A stretch of DNA of 64,000 bases from Micromonospora cabrerizensis (lineage in GTDB: Bacteria; Actinomycetota; Actinomycetes; Mycobacteriales; Micromonosporaceae), in contig NZ_JAKKFI010000044.1 of the NCBI RefSeq assembly GCF_022230955.1, positions 17,475-81,474 of the forward strand, read 5' to 3'. How positions within the stretch are numbered: the stretch's first letter is position 1; every line of letters begins with the position of its first letter. The notes below the pieces were generated by a model, which worked only from the letters and a program-made list of their open reading frames with translations, was not told the origin of the DNA and did not search any database. The position numbers and the translations under genes are program-made. This document shows positions 35,958 through 44,413 of this stretch, in pieces.

Positions 35958-36892
35958 CCGCCGCGCGGCAGGACGAGCCGGTGACCGCCACACCGTCGGC
36001 CGGCGGTGTGGCCGTCACGTGCCACCGGCTGATTCACATCTACCCCACCGCCACCGGTGACGTCGTCGCTCTCTCCGGGGTGGATCTGACCATCGCGGCC
36101 GGCGAGATGCTGGCGCTGGTGGGCCCGTCCGGCTCTGGCAAGTCCACGTTGGTGGCGATCCTCGGCGGGCTCATGCAACCCTCCGCCGGACGGGTCCACG
36201 TGGGCGACCACGAGCTGTCCCGACTCCCCTCCAAGGGCCTGGCCGCCCTTCGCGGGGCCACGGTCGGCACGGTGCTCCAGGGCGCCGAACGCAACCTGCT
36301 GCCGTACCTGTCGCTGTCGCGCAACATCTGGTTGGCGCAGCGACCCGCGGCGCGCCTCTCCGGGCGCCGGCTCGACCCGCCGGAGGCGATCCTGGACCTG
36401 GTCGGTCTCGCCGGTGCCGGCGCACGGCGGGTGGGCGACCTGACCCCGGGGCAGCGTCAACGGGCCGCTCTGGCGCAGGGGCTCGCCGCCGGGCCCGGCC
36501 TGCTCCTGGTCGACGAGCCGACCAGTCAGCTCGACGTGGCCGGTCGCGACGAGGTGCTCGCGGCACTGGCCACCGTCAACGCGCAGCGGGGCACCACGGT
36601 GGTCGTGGTGACCCATGACGGCGAGGTGGGTGCCCAGCTCGGCCGAGCGGTCACCATCCGCGACGGCCGGGTCGGCGCCGAGGGGCGTGACGGCCGGGAC
36701 TTCGCCGTGGTGGCCGGCGACGGCACGATCCAGTTGCCGCCGGAGACGTCGGCGGCCTTCCCGGCCGGGACGTTGTTCGAGGTCGACCACACCGACCGGT
36801 CGATCACTCTGCGCGCCGTGGCCACCCCGTCGTCCCTGGGCGGGAACGACGGGGTGGCTAGCGTCAGCGGTGAGCCTGACCACGCCGCCTGA
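35954..36892 (+). CDS. ABC transporter ATP-binding protein, second of two, with C-terminal extension
   Basis: ATPase of 312 residues, coupled by ATGA to the permease gene. Walker A GPSGSGKST and Walker B LLLVDEPTSQLD are standard, but the signature reads LTPGQRQR instead of LSGGQ. About 80 residues follow the nucleotide-binding domain (DFAVVAGDGTIQLPPETSAA and onwards), a short beta-type extension. It probably pairs with the 215-residue ATPase at 32185 as an asymmetric heterodimer under the single permease; each partner has one irregular motif. ATG 35954 is chosen for the overlap. Confidence 0.86.
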   Translation: MTAARQDEPVTATPSAGGVAVTCHRLIHIYPTATGDVVALSGVDLTIAAGEMLALVGPSGSGKSTLVAILGGLMQPSAGRVHVGDHELSRLPSKGLAALRGATVGTVLQGAERNLLPYLSLSRNIWLAQRPAARLSGRRLDPPEAILDLVGLAGAGARRVGDLTPGQRQRAALAQGLAAGPGLLLVDEPTSQLDVAGRDEVLAALATVNAQRGTTVVVVTHDGEVGAQLGRAVTIRDGRVGAEGRDGRDFAVVAGDGTIQLPPETSAAFPAGTLFEVDHTDRSITLRAVATPSSLGGNDGVASVSGEPDHAA

Positions 36893-36906
36893 AGGGCCCG
36901 GACGGC

Positions 36907-38220
36907 TCAGTTCACCGTCGCGGCGGCCCGCGCCTTCAGCCGGCGCAGCTCGTCGGCGGACATCAACCAGGTGGAGTTCGTCGTGCCCAGACCGAGGAGC
37001 ACCTGGTCGAACGCGTTGCCGTCGTTGTCGTCGGTGTAGCAGACGCTCACCTCACCCCAGGGCGACGCGGCGACGGCGAAGTGCTCCTGACGACCGGTCG
37101 TGGTCTGGCTCAACGCCTGGGCGGCCAGCCGGCCCGTGGACGTGCCGTCCGGGTTGAGGCCGCGCGCCCAGACGTCCGGGTTGGCACCCGACACCGTCCA
37201 GCCCACCACGACGTTGTCCTGGTCGTCGATGCCGACCCCCGGAGCGATGGCGCCGGCCCCGCTGGAGACCTCGACCTCACCGTGCCGGGCGGTGCCGGCC
37301 GTGGTGAACGAACGCGCCCAGACACCCCGTGCGCCGGTGTGGTCGGATTCCCAGCCGACGGTGAAGTCACCGGCGAAGTTCGCCGCGACCGAGGCGCGCT
37401 GCTGCTGCCCCCCGCTCTGCGCGTTGGCCGTCCGCCGCGAGAGCACCACCGCACCGTTGGCGCGGGCCAGCCGGGTCAGACCGATGTTGTACGACCCGTT
37501 CGCGTCGGCGTCCTCGTCCCAGACCACCAGCGCCTCGCCGGACGCCGACACGGCCACGTCGGGGCGGTGGTGCGCGCCCGTGGTCTGCGAGGCCGTCACC
37601 TCGTACCCCTTGGTGGTGGGCCCGGTGAAGCCGGCGGCCTTGACGGTGGCGGGAGCGGTGCCCTGCACGTCCTCCCACACCACGGCGAACCCGACAGCGG
37701 CGGTGGTCGGCGCGCCGTCGGGGTCGACAGCGACCTTCGGCCAGATCTGCTGCCCGGCGTCGCTGGCGTTGGCCTGCCCCGAGCCGAGCACGGCGCCGGT
37801 GGGCGAGACCACGCGGTACTGGATGTTGTAGACGCCGTTGCCGTCCCCGTCGGCGGCCCAGACGACAACGGCGTTGCCCCGGTCGTCGAGCCCGACGTCG
37901 GGGCTGATGTGCCGCCAGGCGGCCCCACTGGTGCCGCCGGTGGAGAGCTTCAGCTCGTAGCCGGGCGTCCCGTCGCGGAACAACCGCAGGTAGATCTCAC
38001 TGTGCGTGTCGTCCTCGGGGGCGGTGCTGTCCCGGTCGTCCTCCCACGCCACCGCGACCTGACCGTTGCGGTTCATGGCGATGGCGGGCAGGTCCTGGTC
38101 GCCGGTGGCCACGCTGTTCGCGGTGGCCCAGGTGACCGCCTCGGCGGTCATGGCGGTCGGAGCTGGCACGACGTTCGGCACCAGCAGGGAGGCGGTGAGC
38201 AGTGCGGCGATTGCGGTCAT
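36907..38220 (-). CDS. Secreted seven-repeat protein, predicted beta-propeller
   Basis: Exported protein of 437 residues with a short signal-like N-terminus (AIAALLTASLLVPNVVPAPT). The body has seven repeats of about 50 residues, each with a core like PDVGLDDRGNAVVVWAADGD: acidic residues, a Gly, then a VVW strand (LPAIAMNRNGQVAVAWEDDR; RPDVAVSASGEALVVWDEDA; RASVAANFAGDFTVGWESDH; APGVGIDDQDNVVVGWTVSG; and others). Seven such units suggest a seven-bladed propeller, possibly calcium-binding. It follows phoD after 12 bases on the same strand, so they are co-transcribed. No enzymatic motif seen; role unknown. Confidence 0.72.
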   Translation of the reverse strand: MTAIAALLTASLLVPNVVPAPTAMTAEAVTWATANSVATGDQDLPAIAMNRNGQVAVAWEDDRDSTAPEDDTHSEIYLRLFRDGTPGYELKLSTGGTSGAAWRHISPDVGLDDRGNAVVVWAADGDGNGVYNIQYRVVSPTGAVLGSGQANASDAGQQIWPKVAVDPDGAPTTAAVGFAVVWEDVQGTAPATVKAAGFTGPTTKGYEVTASQTTGAHHRPDVAVSASGEALVVWDEDADANGSYNIGLTRLARANGAVVLSRRTANAQSGGQQQRASVAANFAGDFTVGWESDHTGARGVWARSFTTAGTARHGEVEVSSGAGAIAPGVGIDDQDNVVVGWTVSGANPDVWARGLNPDGTSTGRLAAQALSQTTTGRQEHFAVAASPWGEVSVCYTDDNDGNAFDQVLLGLGTTNSTWLMSADELRRLKARAAATVN

Positions 38221-38232
38221 CGTGGTTCTCCT

Positions 38233-39759
38233 TTACCCGGCCTGGAGGCCGGGCTGGCCGTCGAGGATGACGAACGAGCGCACGGTGGACGCCGCGGCGC
38301 CGTGCTCGGTCACCGTGTTGAGCGCGCGGAAGTCCGCGCGGACCTGGCTGCGGCTGATCGTGGTACGCACGTATCCGCGCCGGTCCGAGTGGAACCTCAG
38401 GTGCGGGTTGGTCGCCGCGTTCGGGATGGTGGTGCTGCCGGTGCCGTTGCCGGCGGAGGTGATCGAGGTGCAGACCAGCTCGGTGCCGATGGTGGCGGAC
38501 GACGGGTTGGCGTAGTCGGCCTTGAGGTCGTTGGCCCACGACTTGTGCACGTCCCCGGTGAGCACCAGCGGGTTACGCACCCCGCGCTGCTGCCATCCGG
38601 TCTGGATCCGGCTGCGGGAGGCCCGGTAGCCGTCCCACGCGTCCATGCTCGCCGCCCCGGCCGCGTCGAACTGGCGGGCGAAGAAGACCTGCTGGCCGAG
38701 GATGTCCCAGGTGCCGTAGCGCTGGGCCAGCCCGTCGAGCAGCCACGCCTCCTGGGTCGCCCCGGTCAGGGACCGCGAGGCCAGGTCGGCGTCGGCGCAG
38801 ACCTTCCAGCCGTCACCGCACGCCTGGTCGTCGCGGAACTGCCGGGTGTCGAGCATGTGGAACGTCGCGAGCTGTCCCCACCGGACACGCCGGTACAGCG
38901 GGATGCTGTTGCCGCTCGCGGCGGAGGCCGGCCGCAGGGGCATGTTCTCGTAGTAGGCCTTGTACGCGGCGGCGCGTCGGGCGGTCCACTGCGCGGCGGT
39001 CAACGTGGGGCTGCTGTCGTTGCGGACCATGTTGGCGTAGTTGTTCTCCACCTCGTGGTCGTCCGGCACGACGAGCCAGGGTGCCGCGGCGTGCGCCGCC
39101 TGGAGGTCGGGGTCGGACTTGTAGAGCGCGTACCGGCGGCGGTAGTCGGCGAGCGACACGATCTCCGCACCGACGTGCTGCCGTACGGCGGAGGTGTTGA
39201 CGCCACCCTCGTAGATATAGTCGCCCAGGTGCAGGATGAGCCCGGGGTTGTCCTCGGCCATCCGCCGATACGCCGTGTAGTAGCCGGCCTCGTAGTGGGC
39301 GCAGGAGGCGAAGGCCATCACCAGGTCACGGCCGAAGCTGCCCGGCGCCGGGGCGGTCCGGGTCCGCCCGACCGGGGAGATCTGGCCCTGGGCCCGGAAC
39401 CGGTAGTAGTAGTCGGAGTCGGCGGCGAGCCCGCCCGCGATCGCGTGCACCGAGTGGGCGTCCGCGTAGCGGGCGACCACCGACCCCGAGGCGACCAGCG
39501 AGGTGAACCGGTCGGTGGTGGACACCTGCCACTCGACGGTCACATCGGCGTTGGCCATGCCGCCCTGACCGTCGGCGTTGAGCGGAGAGGGTGCCAGCCG
39601 GGTCCAGAGGACCACGCTGTCGGGCGTCGGGTCACCGGACGCCACACCGAGCTTGAAGGGGTACGGCACCGCGGCGTGGGCACCCTGGCGGGGTGTCACC
39701 GCGACACCGGCGGCCACGAGTCCACTGAGGACGAAGATGCGACGGCTCAGCCTTGTCAT
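38233..39759 (-). CDS. phoD: Secreted alkaline phosphatase D (PhoD-type)
   Basis: Tat-exported metallo-phosphodiesterase/phosphatase of 508 residues. The N-terminus has twin arginines (LSRRIFVLSGLVAAGVAV). A short Ig-like domain (PYPFKLGVASGDPTPDSVVL) precedes the catalytic domain with FASCAHYEAGYYTAYRRMAE, LHLGDYIYEGG, PDDHEVENNYAN and LTGDVHKSW, the Ca/Fe-binding motifs of PhoD. ATG 39759 is preferred to the TTG six bases upstream because CGAGG then lies at a usable distance. PhoD frees phosphate from phosphomonoesters and diesters such as teichoic acids. Downstream repeat protein likely co-transcribed. Confidence 0.92.
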   Translation of the reverse strand: MTRLSRRIFVLSGLVAAGVAVTPRQGAHAAVPYPFKLGVASGDPTPDSVVLWTRLAPSPLNADGQGGMANADVTVEWQVSTTDRFTSLVASGSVVARYADAHSVHAIAGGLAADSDYYYRFRAQGQISPVGRTRTAPAPGSFGRDLVMAFASCAHYEAGYYTAYRRMAEDNPGLILHLGDYIYEGGVNTSAVRQHVGAEIVSLADYRRRYALYKSDPDLQAAHAAAPWLVVPDDHEVENNYANMVRNDSSPTLTAAQWTARRAAAYKAYYENMPLRPASAASGNSIPLYRRVRWGQLATFHMLDTRQFRDDQACGDGWKVCADADLASRSLTGATQEAWLLDGLAQRYGTWDILGQQVFFARQFDAAGAASMDAWDGYRASRSRIQTGWQQRGVRNPLVLTGDVHKSWANDLKADYANPSSATIGTELVCTSITSAGNGTGSTTIPNAATNPHLRFHSDRRGYVRTTISRSQVRADFRALNTVTEHGAAASTVRSFVILDGQPGLQAG

Positions 39760-39839
39760 GGTCAACAGCCTCGGGAACGTCGATGAACGGCGATGGGTTC
39801 GGCGCGGAATCCCGCGTGACGGGATGCTGTCCGCACCAA

Positions 39840-39862
39840 GGCGGTCAGGTGTCCTGACCGCC
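39840..39862 (-). terminator. Terminator after the MFS/TolB-like pair
   Basis: GGCGGTCAGG-tgt-CCTGACCGCC, a perfect 10-bp stem 14 bases after the stop of the gene ending at 39877. Confidence 0.75.
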
Positions 39863-39876
39863 GGGGGCCGTTTCCG

Positions 39877-40860
39877 TCAGGTGAGCGGGGACGGCGACTC
39901 GGCGCCGGGGATGACCAGCCTCGGGGTGCCGGACCCGTCCGCCGGGACGCTCCACACGTCCGGACGACCGTCGCTCTGCCGCAGGGTGTAGGCCAGCGTG
40001 GACCCGTCGAGCCAGGCTGCCTGGTCGTCGACGCTGGTCGTCTCGGCCGTCGCGGTGACCCGCATGGTCGTCAGGTCGAGGACCGACAGACGCCACCCCT
40101 TCGCCGGGTCGGCGTCGATCGCCTCCTTGAACGCGAGCCGGGTGCCGTCCGGTGACAGCGACGGGCACTCGACGTTCTCCTTCAGTGTCTCGACCGTGCG
40201 AGCCGCGAGGTCACCCCGGACGAGGTACCTCCTGCCCCCGGTCGACAGGGTCGCGTAGAAGCGGTTGTCGTCGGCGGTGAAGGTGACACCCCAGTAGTTG
40301 ACGTCCGGGTGACGGTAGCTGCGGCCGTTCAGCGTGACCGCGAACTCCTCGAGTGAGGCCACGGTGACCCCGGTGGTGGTGTCGAGGATGCCGGTGCGGG
40401 TGGAGAAGCCGCTGGAGGTGTACGAGTCGCCACCGACGAACGTCGTCCAGGAGACCATCCGGCCGGAGGCCGAGACCCGGGCCCGGTTCGGCAGGCCCGG
40501 CACGCTGATCGCCCGCGTCTGGCGCAGCGCCACGTCGAGCACGACCATCTGGTACGACCACGCGGTCTCCGGCTTCAGGCAGACACCGGTGCCGGCGGCG
40601 GCGTACACCCGGAGGCATTCCAGGCCGGAGACCGTACGCGACCCGGCGGGGTCGGCCGTCGCGACGGTGGACACGTACCGGTCGGTGATCGCCAACAGGC
40701 GCGGGCCGGGTGTCAGGGTGACCGCCTGGTCGCCGGTGGCGGGAGGCGGCGGCGGGGCGGGCTCCGCCGCCATGGCCACGTAGCCGGCCGCCACGCTGCC
40801 CAGCAGCACGGCCGAGGCGACCACCACGCCGATCTTGGCTCGGGTCGAAATCGCGGTCAT
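39877..40860 (-). CDS. Exported TolB/WD40-like beta-propeller protein
   Basis: A 327-residue protein with an N-terminal helix (about 8-31, KIGVVVASAVLLGSVAAGYV) that is a signal anchor or signal peptide, then a proline-rich stretch and a propeller-like body: RARVSASGRMVSWTTFV, YWGVTFTADDNRFYATLSTG, CPSLSPDGTRLAFKEAID and AAWLDGSTLAYTLRQSDGRP. The SPDGTRLAF and DG..LAY motifs are those of TolB-type propellers. ATG 40860 overlaps the MFS stop as ATGA, so the pair is co-translated. Two Cys (LECLRVY, GVCLKPE) may pair. Possibly a partner or sensor for the transporter (inference). Confidence 0.75.
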   Translation of the reverse strand: MTAISTRAKIGVVVASAVLLGSVAAGYVAMAAEPAPPPPPATGDQAVTLTPGPRLLAITDRYVSTVATADPAGSRTVSGLECLRVYAAAGTGVCLKPETAWSYQMVVLDVALRQTRAISVPGLPNRARVSASGRMVSWTTFVGGDSYTSSGFSTRTGILDTTTGVTVASLEEFAVTLNGRSYRHPDVNYWGVTFTADDNRFYATLSTGGRRYLVRGDLAARTVETLKENVECPSLSPDGTRLAFKEAIDADPAKGWRLSVLDLTTMRVTATAETTSVDDQAAWLDGSTLAYTLRQSDGRPDVWSVPADGSGTPRLVIPGAESPSPLT

Positions 40861-42137
40861 CGGGGCACCTTCCGGTTGATCAGACGGGACGGGGAGGCCA
40901 GCAGGAGGAGCGTGCCGACCAGGACCCCGGCGACGGCGACGGCCGCCGCGCGGATCGCGTTCTCCGGTCCCCACGCCTGCCAGGCGAGACCGAACAGAAC
41001 GGAGGAGACGAGGTACGCCAGTGCCTGCCCGGTCTGCACGAGCGCGATCCCGGTGGTCCGCAGCCGCGCCGGCAGCACCGGGCCGGCGAGCGCGATGAGC
41101 ACGCCGTCGGTGGCCGCGTAGAAGGCGCCGTACAGCGCCAGCGTCAGCGCGATCAGGGGCCAACCGTCGACCGGGCCGGCCAGCAGCAGGTACGTCACAC
41201 CGAGGGCGGTGTAGCCGCCGATCACCACGGGCAGACGGCCGATCCGGTCGGCGAGTACGCCGAGCGGGGCGGCGAGCAGCAGGTAGGCCAGGCTGGTCCC
41301 CACTGCGAGCAGCGGAAACCAGCGCAGGCCGAGGTCCTCCCGGCGTTGCAGCAACAAGTAGACGAAGCCGTCGCCGATGGTGGCCAACCCGAGCATCGCC
41401 GCGGCCAGCACCAGGCGGCGGGCGGGTTTACTGCGCAGCAGGCCGAAGGCCTCGCGGACGGAGACGGTCGGTTCGCTCGGCCCCTCCGTCGGCCCGCCGT
41501 CCGGACGCTCGCGGACGAAGAGCACGAGCACGACCACGGCCAGGGCGGCGACGCAGAAGCTGGTGACGAAGACCGCGTCGTAGGACTGCCCGACGACCAG
41601 CAGGACCGCGAACGCGGCGAGCGGCCCGAGGAACGCTCCGACGCTGTCCATCGCCCGGTGCACCCCGAATGCCCGACCCAGCGCCTCCGGTGGGGTAGAG
41701 AGCGTGATCAGCGCGTCGCGCGGCGCGCTGCGTACACCCTTGCCGAGCCGGTCGACGGCGATGACGGCGCCGATCGCCGGAATCGACCGGCCGGCGAGCA
41801 GCAGGCCGAGTTTCGCGACCGCCGAGAGCGTGTAGCCGATGCCGGCGATCAGCTTTCGCCGCCGGAACCGGTCGGCGGCGAAACCACCGACGACCCGCAG
41901 CAACGCGGTGGCGCCGGTGTGGACGCCGTCGAGCACGCCGAAGGCCACCGGGCTGAGTTGCAGGCCCAGCACCAGATAGAGGGGCAGGACGGCGGCTACC
42001 ATCTCGGCCGAGACGTCGGTGATCAGGCTGACCGTGCCGAGTGCGACGACGTTGCCGCTGACCAACGCGAACCGTCGGCGCCGTGGCCCGGGCCCGGGTG
42101 GGTCGGCGGCCGGCCGGGAGACGGTCGACAGGTACAC
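40857..42137 (-). CDS. Major facilitator superfamily transporter
   Basis: Twelve-helix membrane transporter of about 426 residues. MFS landmarks include GGFAADRFRRRKLIAGIGYT (motif A between helices 2 and 3), DRLGKGVRSAPRDALI, and the second-half copy GVLADRIGRLPVV. The segment RLGKGVRSAPRDAL is typical of a subfamily often annotated as multidrug or metal-resistance transporters. For the start, GAGGAG directly abuts the ATG at 42141-42143, leaving no spacer, whereas GTG 42137 sits six bases after it, so I prefer GTG 42137. Co-transcribed with the propeller gene. Substrate unknown. Confidence 0.85.
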   Translation of the reverse strand: MYLSTVSRPAADPPGPGPRRRRFALVSGNVVALGTVSLITDVSAEMVAAVLPLYLVLGLQLSPVAFGVLDGVHTGATALLRVVGGFAADRFRRRKLIAGIGYTLSAVAKLGLLLAGRSIPAIGAVIAVDRLGKGVRSAPRDALITLSTPPEALGRAFGVHRAMDSVGAFLGPLAAFAVLLVVGQSYDAVFVTSFCVAALAVVVLVLFVRERPDGGPTEGPSEPTVSVREAFGLLRSKPARRLVLAAAMLGLATIGDGFVYLLLQRREDLGLRWFPLLAVGTSLAYLLLAAPLGVLADRIGRLPVVIGGYTALGVTYLLLAGPVDGWPLIALTLALYGAFYAATDGVLIALAGPVLPARLRTTGIALVQTGQALAYLVSSVLFGLAWQAWGPENAIRAAAVAVAGVLVGTLLLLASPSRLINRKVPR

Positions 42138-42253
42138 GAGCATCTCCTCGGGTCGACGACTGACGGTCAGCCATCGTGGCGACCGGGTCGCGAGGGCCGC
42201 AAGGGACAGTGGCGGTCAAGCAGACATGCGACGGATGAACAAGCGACAAACAT

Positions 42254-42314
42254 CGAAAAGTTTCGCTGCTTGAGCGTACTGTTCATCTGGCGGCAGTGCG
42301 TCGGTTCATCGGCC
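42254..42314 (+). promoter_or_regulatory. Upstream region of the metallophosphoesterase gene with PHO-box-like units
   Basis: CGAAA-ag-TTTCG (42254-42265) is an inverted repeat. Downstream are GTTCATCTGGC (42281-42291) and GTTCATCGGCC (42304-42314), 23 bases apart, resembling 11-bp GTTCA units bound by actinobacterial PhoP. The match is partial. Confidence 0.35.
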
Positions 42315-42359
42315 TTCCTACATTCCTTGCGCTCTTCACCCGCAGAGAAGGAGTCCTGG

Positions 42360-43736
42360 ATGGACACTCGATTCGCCCGCCCACCGCTGACGCTGGGGTC
42401 GGTCGCGGTGCTCGTCGTCGCCAGCGCCGCCGTCGTCCTCACCGGCTCGGTCGCGGCCTCGGCGGCGAGCGTGACGTTCACGCCGGTCGCCGACACCTAC
42501 GTCCAGAGCGACACGGCCTCCACCAACTACGGCACGTCCACGCAGATCGTGGTCGACAACTCGCCGGTGCGCCGCTCCTTTCTCCGCTTCACGGTGAGCG
42601 GTGTCAGCGGCACGGTGACCACCGCCAAGCTGCGACTGCGCACGATCAGCGGCAACAGCGGCAGTCCCGTCGGCGGCACGTTCCGCCGGATGTCCAACAC
42701 GACCTGGTCGGAGACCGGCACGACCTGGAACAACCAGCCGGCCATCGACGGGGCCACGCTCGGCACGGTGGGCGCGGTCAGCGGCAACACCTGGTACGAG
42801 ATCGACGTCACGGCCGCCGTCACCGGCAACGGCACGTACAGCTTCGGCGCGACCTCGACCAACGGTGACGGCGCCTACTACGACACGCGCGAGAGTGGCG
42901 CCGACGCCCCGCAGTTGGTGGTCACCACCGGGACCACGCCGCCCCCGTCCGGGGACCCGGTGTTCGTCGGCGCCGGCGACATCGCCGACTCCGGTTCCGG
43001 TGACAGCGCCACCGCGGCGCTGCTCGACACCATCCCGGGGACGGTCTTCACCACCGGCGACAACGTCTACGACAGCGGCACCGCGTCGCAGTTCAGCAGC
43101 TACTACGAGCCCACCTGGGGTCGACACAAGTCGCGCACCCGCCCGTCGCCGGGCAACCACGACTACAACACGTCGGGAGCGACCGGCTACTACAACTACT
43201 TCGGTACGTCCGCCGGCCCGAGCGGCCGCGGCTACTACTCGTTCGACCTCGGCAACTGGCACGTCGTGTCGCTGAACTCGAACATCAGCATGTCCGCCGG
43301 CTCGACGCAGGAGCAGTGGCTGCGGGCGGACCTGGCGGCCAGCAGCAAGCCGTGCACCCTCGCGTACTGGCACCACCCGCTGTTCACGTCCAGCTCCAAC
43401 CACGCGCCGTCGACGTCGACGCGTCCGCTGTACCAGGCGCTCTACGACTACAACGCCGACGTCGTGGTGTGGGGGCACAACCACGTGTACGAACGGTTCG
43501 CACCGATGAACCCCTCCGGTGGCGCGGACGCCAGCCGGGGTATGCGCAGCTTCGTCGCCGGCATGGGCGGTGCGAGCCACTACGGCTTCGGCACCATCCA
43601 GCCCAACAGCGAGGCGCGCAACAGCTCGGCGTGGGGTGTCCTGAAGTTCACCCTGCACTCCGGCAGCTACGACTGGCAGTTCGTGCCGGTGGCCGGGCAG
43701 ACCTACAACGACAGCGGCACCGCCGCCTGCCACTGA
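42360..43736 (+). CDS. Secreted metallophosphoesterase with N-terminal DNRLRE/CBM96-like domain
   Basis: Exported phosphoesterase of 458 residues. ATG 42360 follows GAGAAGGAG. A signal peptide (about 1-36) leads to a beta-sandwich DNRLRE/CBM96-like domain (about 38-190: ADTYVQSDTASTNYGTSTQI, SFLRFTVSGV, WYEIDVTAAV). After a PPPSGDP linker comes the calcineurin-like domain (about 200-458) with VGAGDIAD, TTGDNVYDSG, SPGNHDYN, YWHHPLFTS and WGHNHVYERFAP, a complete two-metal site. The layout resembles purple-acid-phosphatase-like secreted esterases. Divergent from the MFS operon and close to phoD, suggesting a phosphate-scavenging group. Confidence 0.9.
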   Translation: MDTRFARPPLTLGSVAVLVVASAAVVLTGSVAASAASVTFTPVADTYVQSDTASTNYGTSTQIVVDNSPVRRSFLRFTVSGVSGTVTTAKLRLRTISGNSGSPVGGTFRRMSNTTWSETGTTWNNQPAIDGATLGTVGAVSGNTWYEIDVTAAVTGNGTYSFGATSTNGDGAYYDTRESGADAPQLVVTTGTTPPPSGDPVFVGAGDIADSGSGDSATAALLDTIPGTVFTTGDNVYDSGTASQFSSYYEPTWGRHKSRTRPSPGNHDYNTSGATGYYNYFGTSAGPSGRGYYSFDLGNWHVVSLNSNISMSAGSTQEQWLRADLAASSKPCTLAYWHHPLFTSSSNHAPSTSTRPLYQALYDYNADVVVWGHNHVYERFAPMNPSGGADASRGMRSFVAGMGGASHYGFGTIQPNSEARNSSAWGVLKFTLHSGSYDWQFVPVAGQTYNDSGTAACH

Positions 43737-43742
43737 CCGCGC

Positions 43743-43778
43743 GGATCCCGCCACGCCGTTCGCGGCGCGGCGGGATCC
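43743..43778 (+). terminator. Terminator after the metallophosphoesterase gene
   Basis: GGATCCCGCCACGCCG-ttcg-CGGCGCGGCGGGATCC, a 16-bp stem with one mismatch and a stable tetraloop, six bases after the stop. Confidence 0.85.
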
Positions 43779-43913
43779 TCACGCCGGCATCGGTGGCCGT
43801 CGTTGCTGGTGCGGCTCGCTGTAGAGCTGCCCCAGCGATGGGGCAGCGCGGGGTGCGCCTCGGCGAAGGCCCGCGCGGGGCCGGCAAACCGCCGCTCCGC
43901 TACGTCCCCAATC

Positions 43914-43964
43914 CAGATCTTGGACAGTTTCCGTTACGCGTGAACGGAAACTGTCCAAGATCTG
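43914..43964. repeat. Long perfect intergenic palindrome, 22-bp arms
   Basis: The arm 43914-43935 (containing AGATCTTGGACAGTTTCCG) pairs perfectly with 43943-43964 around the 7-base centre ACGCGTG. It is much longer than the terminators here and AT-richer than its surroundings. It looks like a member of a dispersed palindromic repeat family of Micromonospora-type genomes (inference). Confidence 0.75.
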
Positions 43965-44068
43965 CGGGTATCGCCAACGGACGACGCCGTTCGAGTCCCT
44001 CGGACGGCCGGGCGGCTGTTCGTCGACCGACGGCGACCAGGAACGGCGCCCACCACACCCCGATCTGC

Positions 44069-44230
44069 GCCACCGCAGGCTCGCGGAAGCGGCGATTCAC
44101 ATCCGGCCCCAGCACGAACGCCGCCACCGCAGGCTCGCGGAAGCGGCGATTCGCAGCCGGCTTCAGCGCGAGCGCTGCCACCGCGGGCTCGCGGAAGCGG
44201 CGATTCGCAGCCGGCTTCGCGAGCCCGGAA
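44069..44230. repeat. Three tandem copies of a 54-bp repeat
   Basis: Units start at 44069, 44123 and 44177, each opening GCCACCGC(A/G)GGCTCGCGG. The first 30 bases are identical in copies 1 and 2, and copies 2 and 3 differ at one of the first 43 bases; the last 12 bases vary. Fifty-four is a multiple of three, so frames stay open through it, but no gene is supported. Confidence 0.8.
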
Positions 44231-44358
44231 CGCCCTGTCGCGCCCGTGCAGGTGCCGGTCCATCTCTGGGGCAGCTCGACAGTGCCGCGAACAGATGGGT
44301 CGACGCCGGCGGTCATTTCCGCCAACGGCGCGGACTCAACGATCGGCACCACGGAGCG

Positions 44359-44397
44359 ACGTGTGCCCCTGCCCGTAGGACGGGCAGGGGCACACGT
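44359..44397 (-). terminator. Terminator of the second monosaccharide ABC operon
   Basis: ACGTGTGCCCCTGCCCG-tagga-CGGGCAGGGGCACACGT, a perfect 17-bp stem 17 bases after the permease stop. Confidence 0.9.
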
Positions 44398-44413
44398 GCG
44401 TACTGTCCAGGCG

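Larger units (their letters stand above)
43737..44413. other. Repeat-rich intergenic region, no gene supported
   Basis: 677 bases between convergent genes. It holds, in order, a terminator, a long palindrome, a 54-bp tandem repeat and a second terminator, listed separately. An open frame on the minus strand (44352-43900) runs through both repeats without a ribosome site or family resemblance and is judged spurious. Confidence 0.6.

Noticed and set aside
39770..39790. PHO-box-like GTTCATCGACGTTCCC before phoD
   Set aside because: It lies within about 30 bases of the start codon with a 10-base period, too close and too irregular to be a convincing PhoP site.
44069..44230. Possible CRISPR array
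   Set aside because: There are only three units, the variable parts are short and related to each other rather than unique spacers, and no cas gene is present.
43900..44352. Minus-strand open frame of 150 codons
   Set aside because: It runs through a palindrome and a tandem repeat, has no ribosome site and resembles no protein family.
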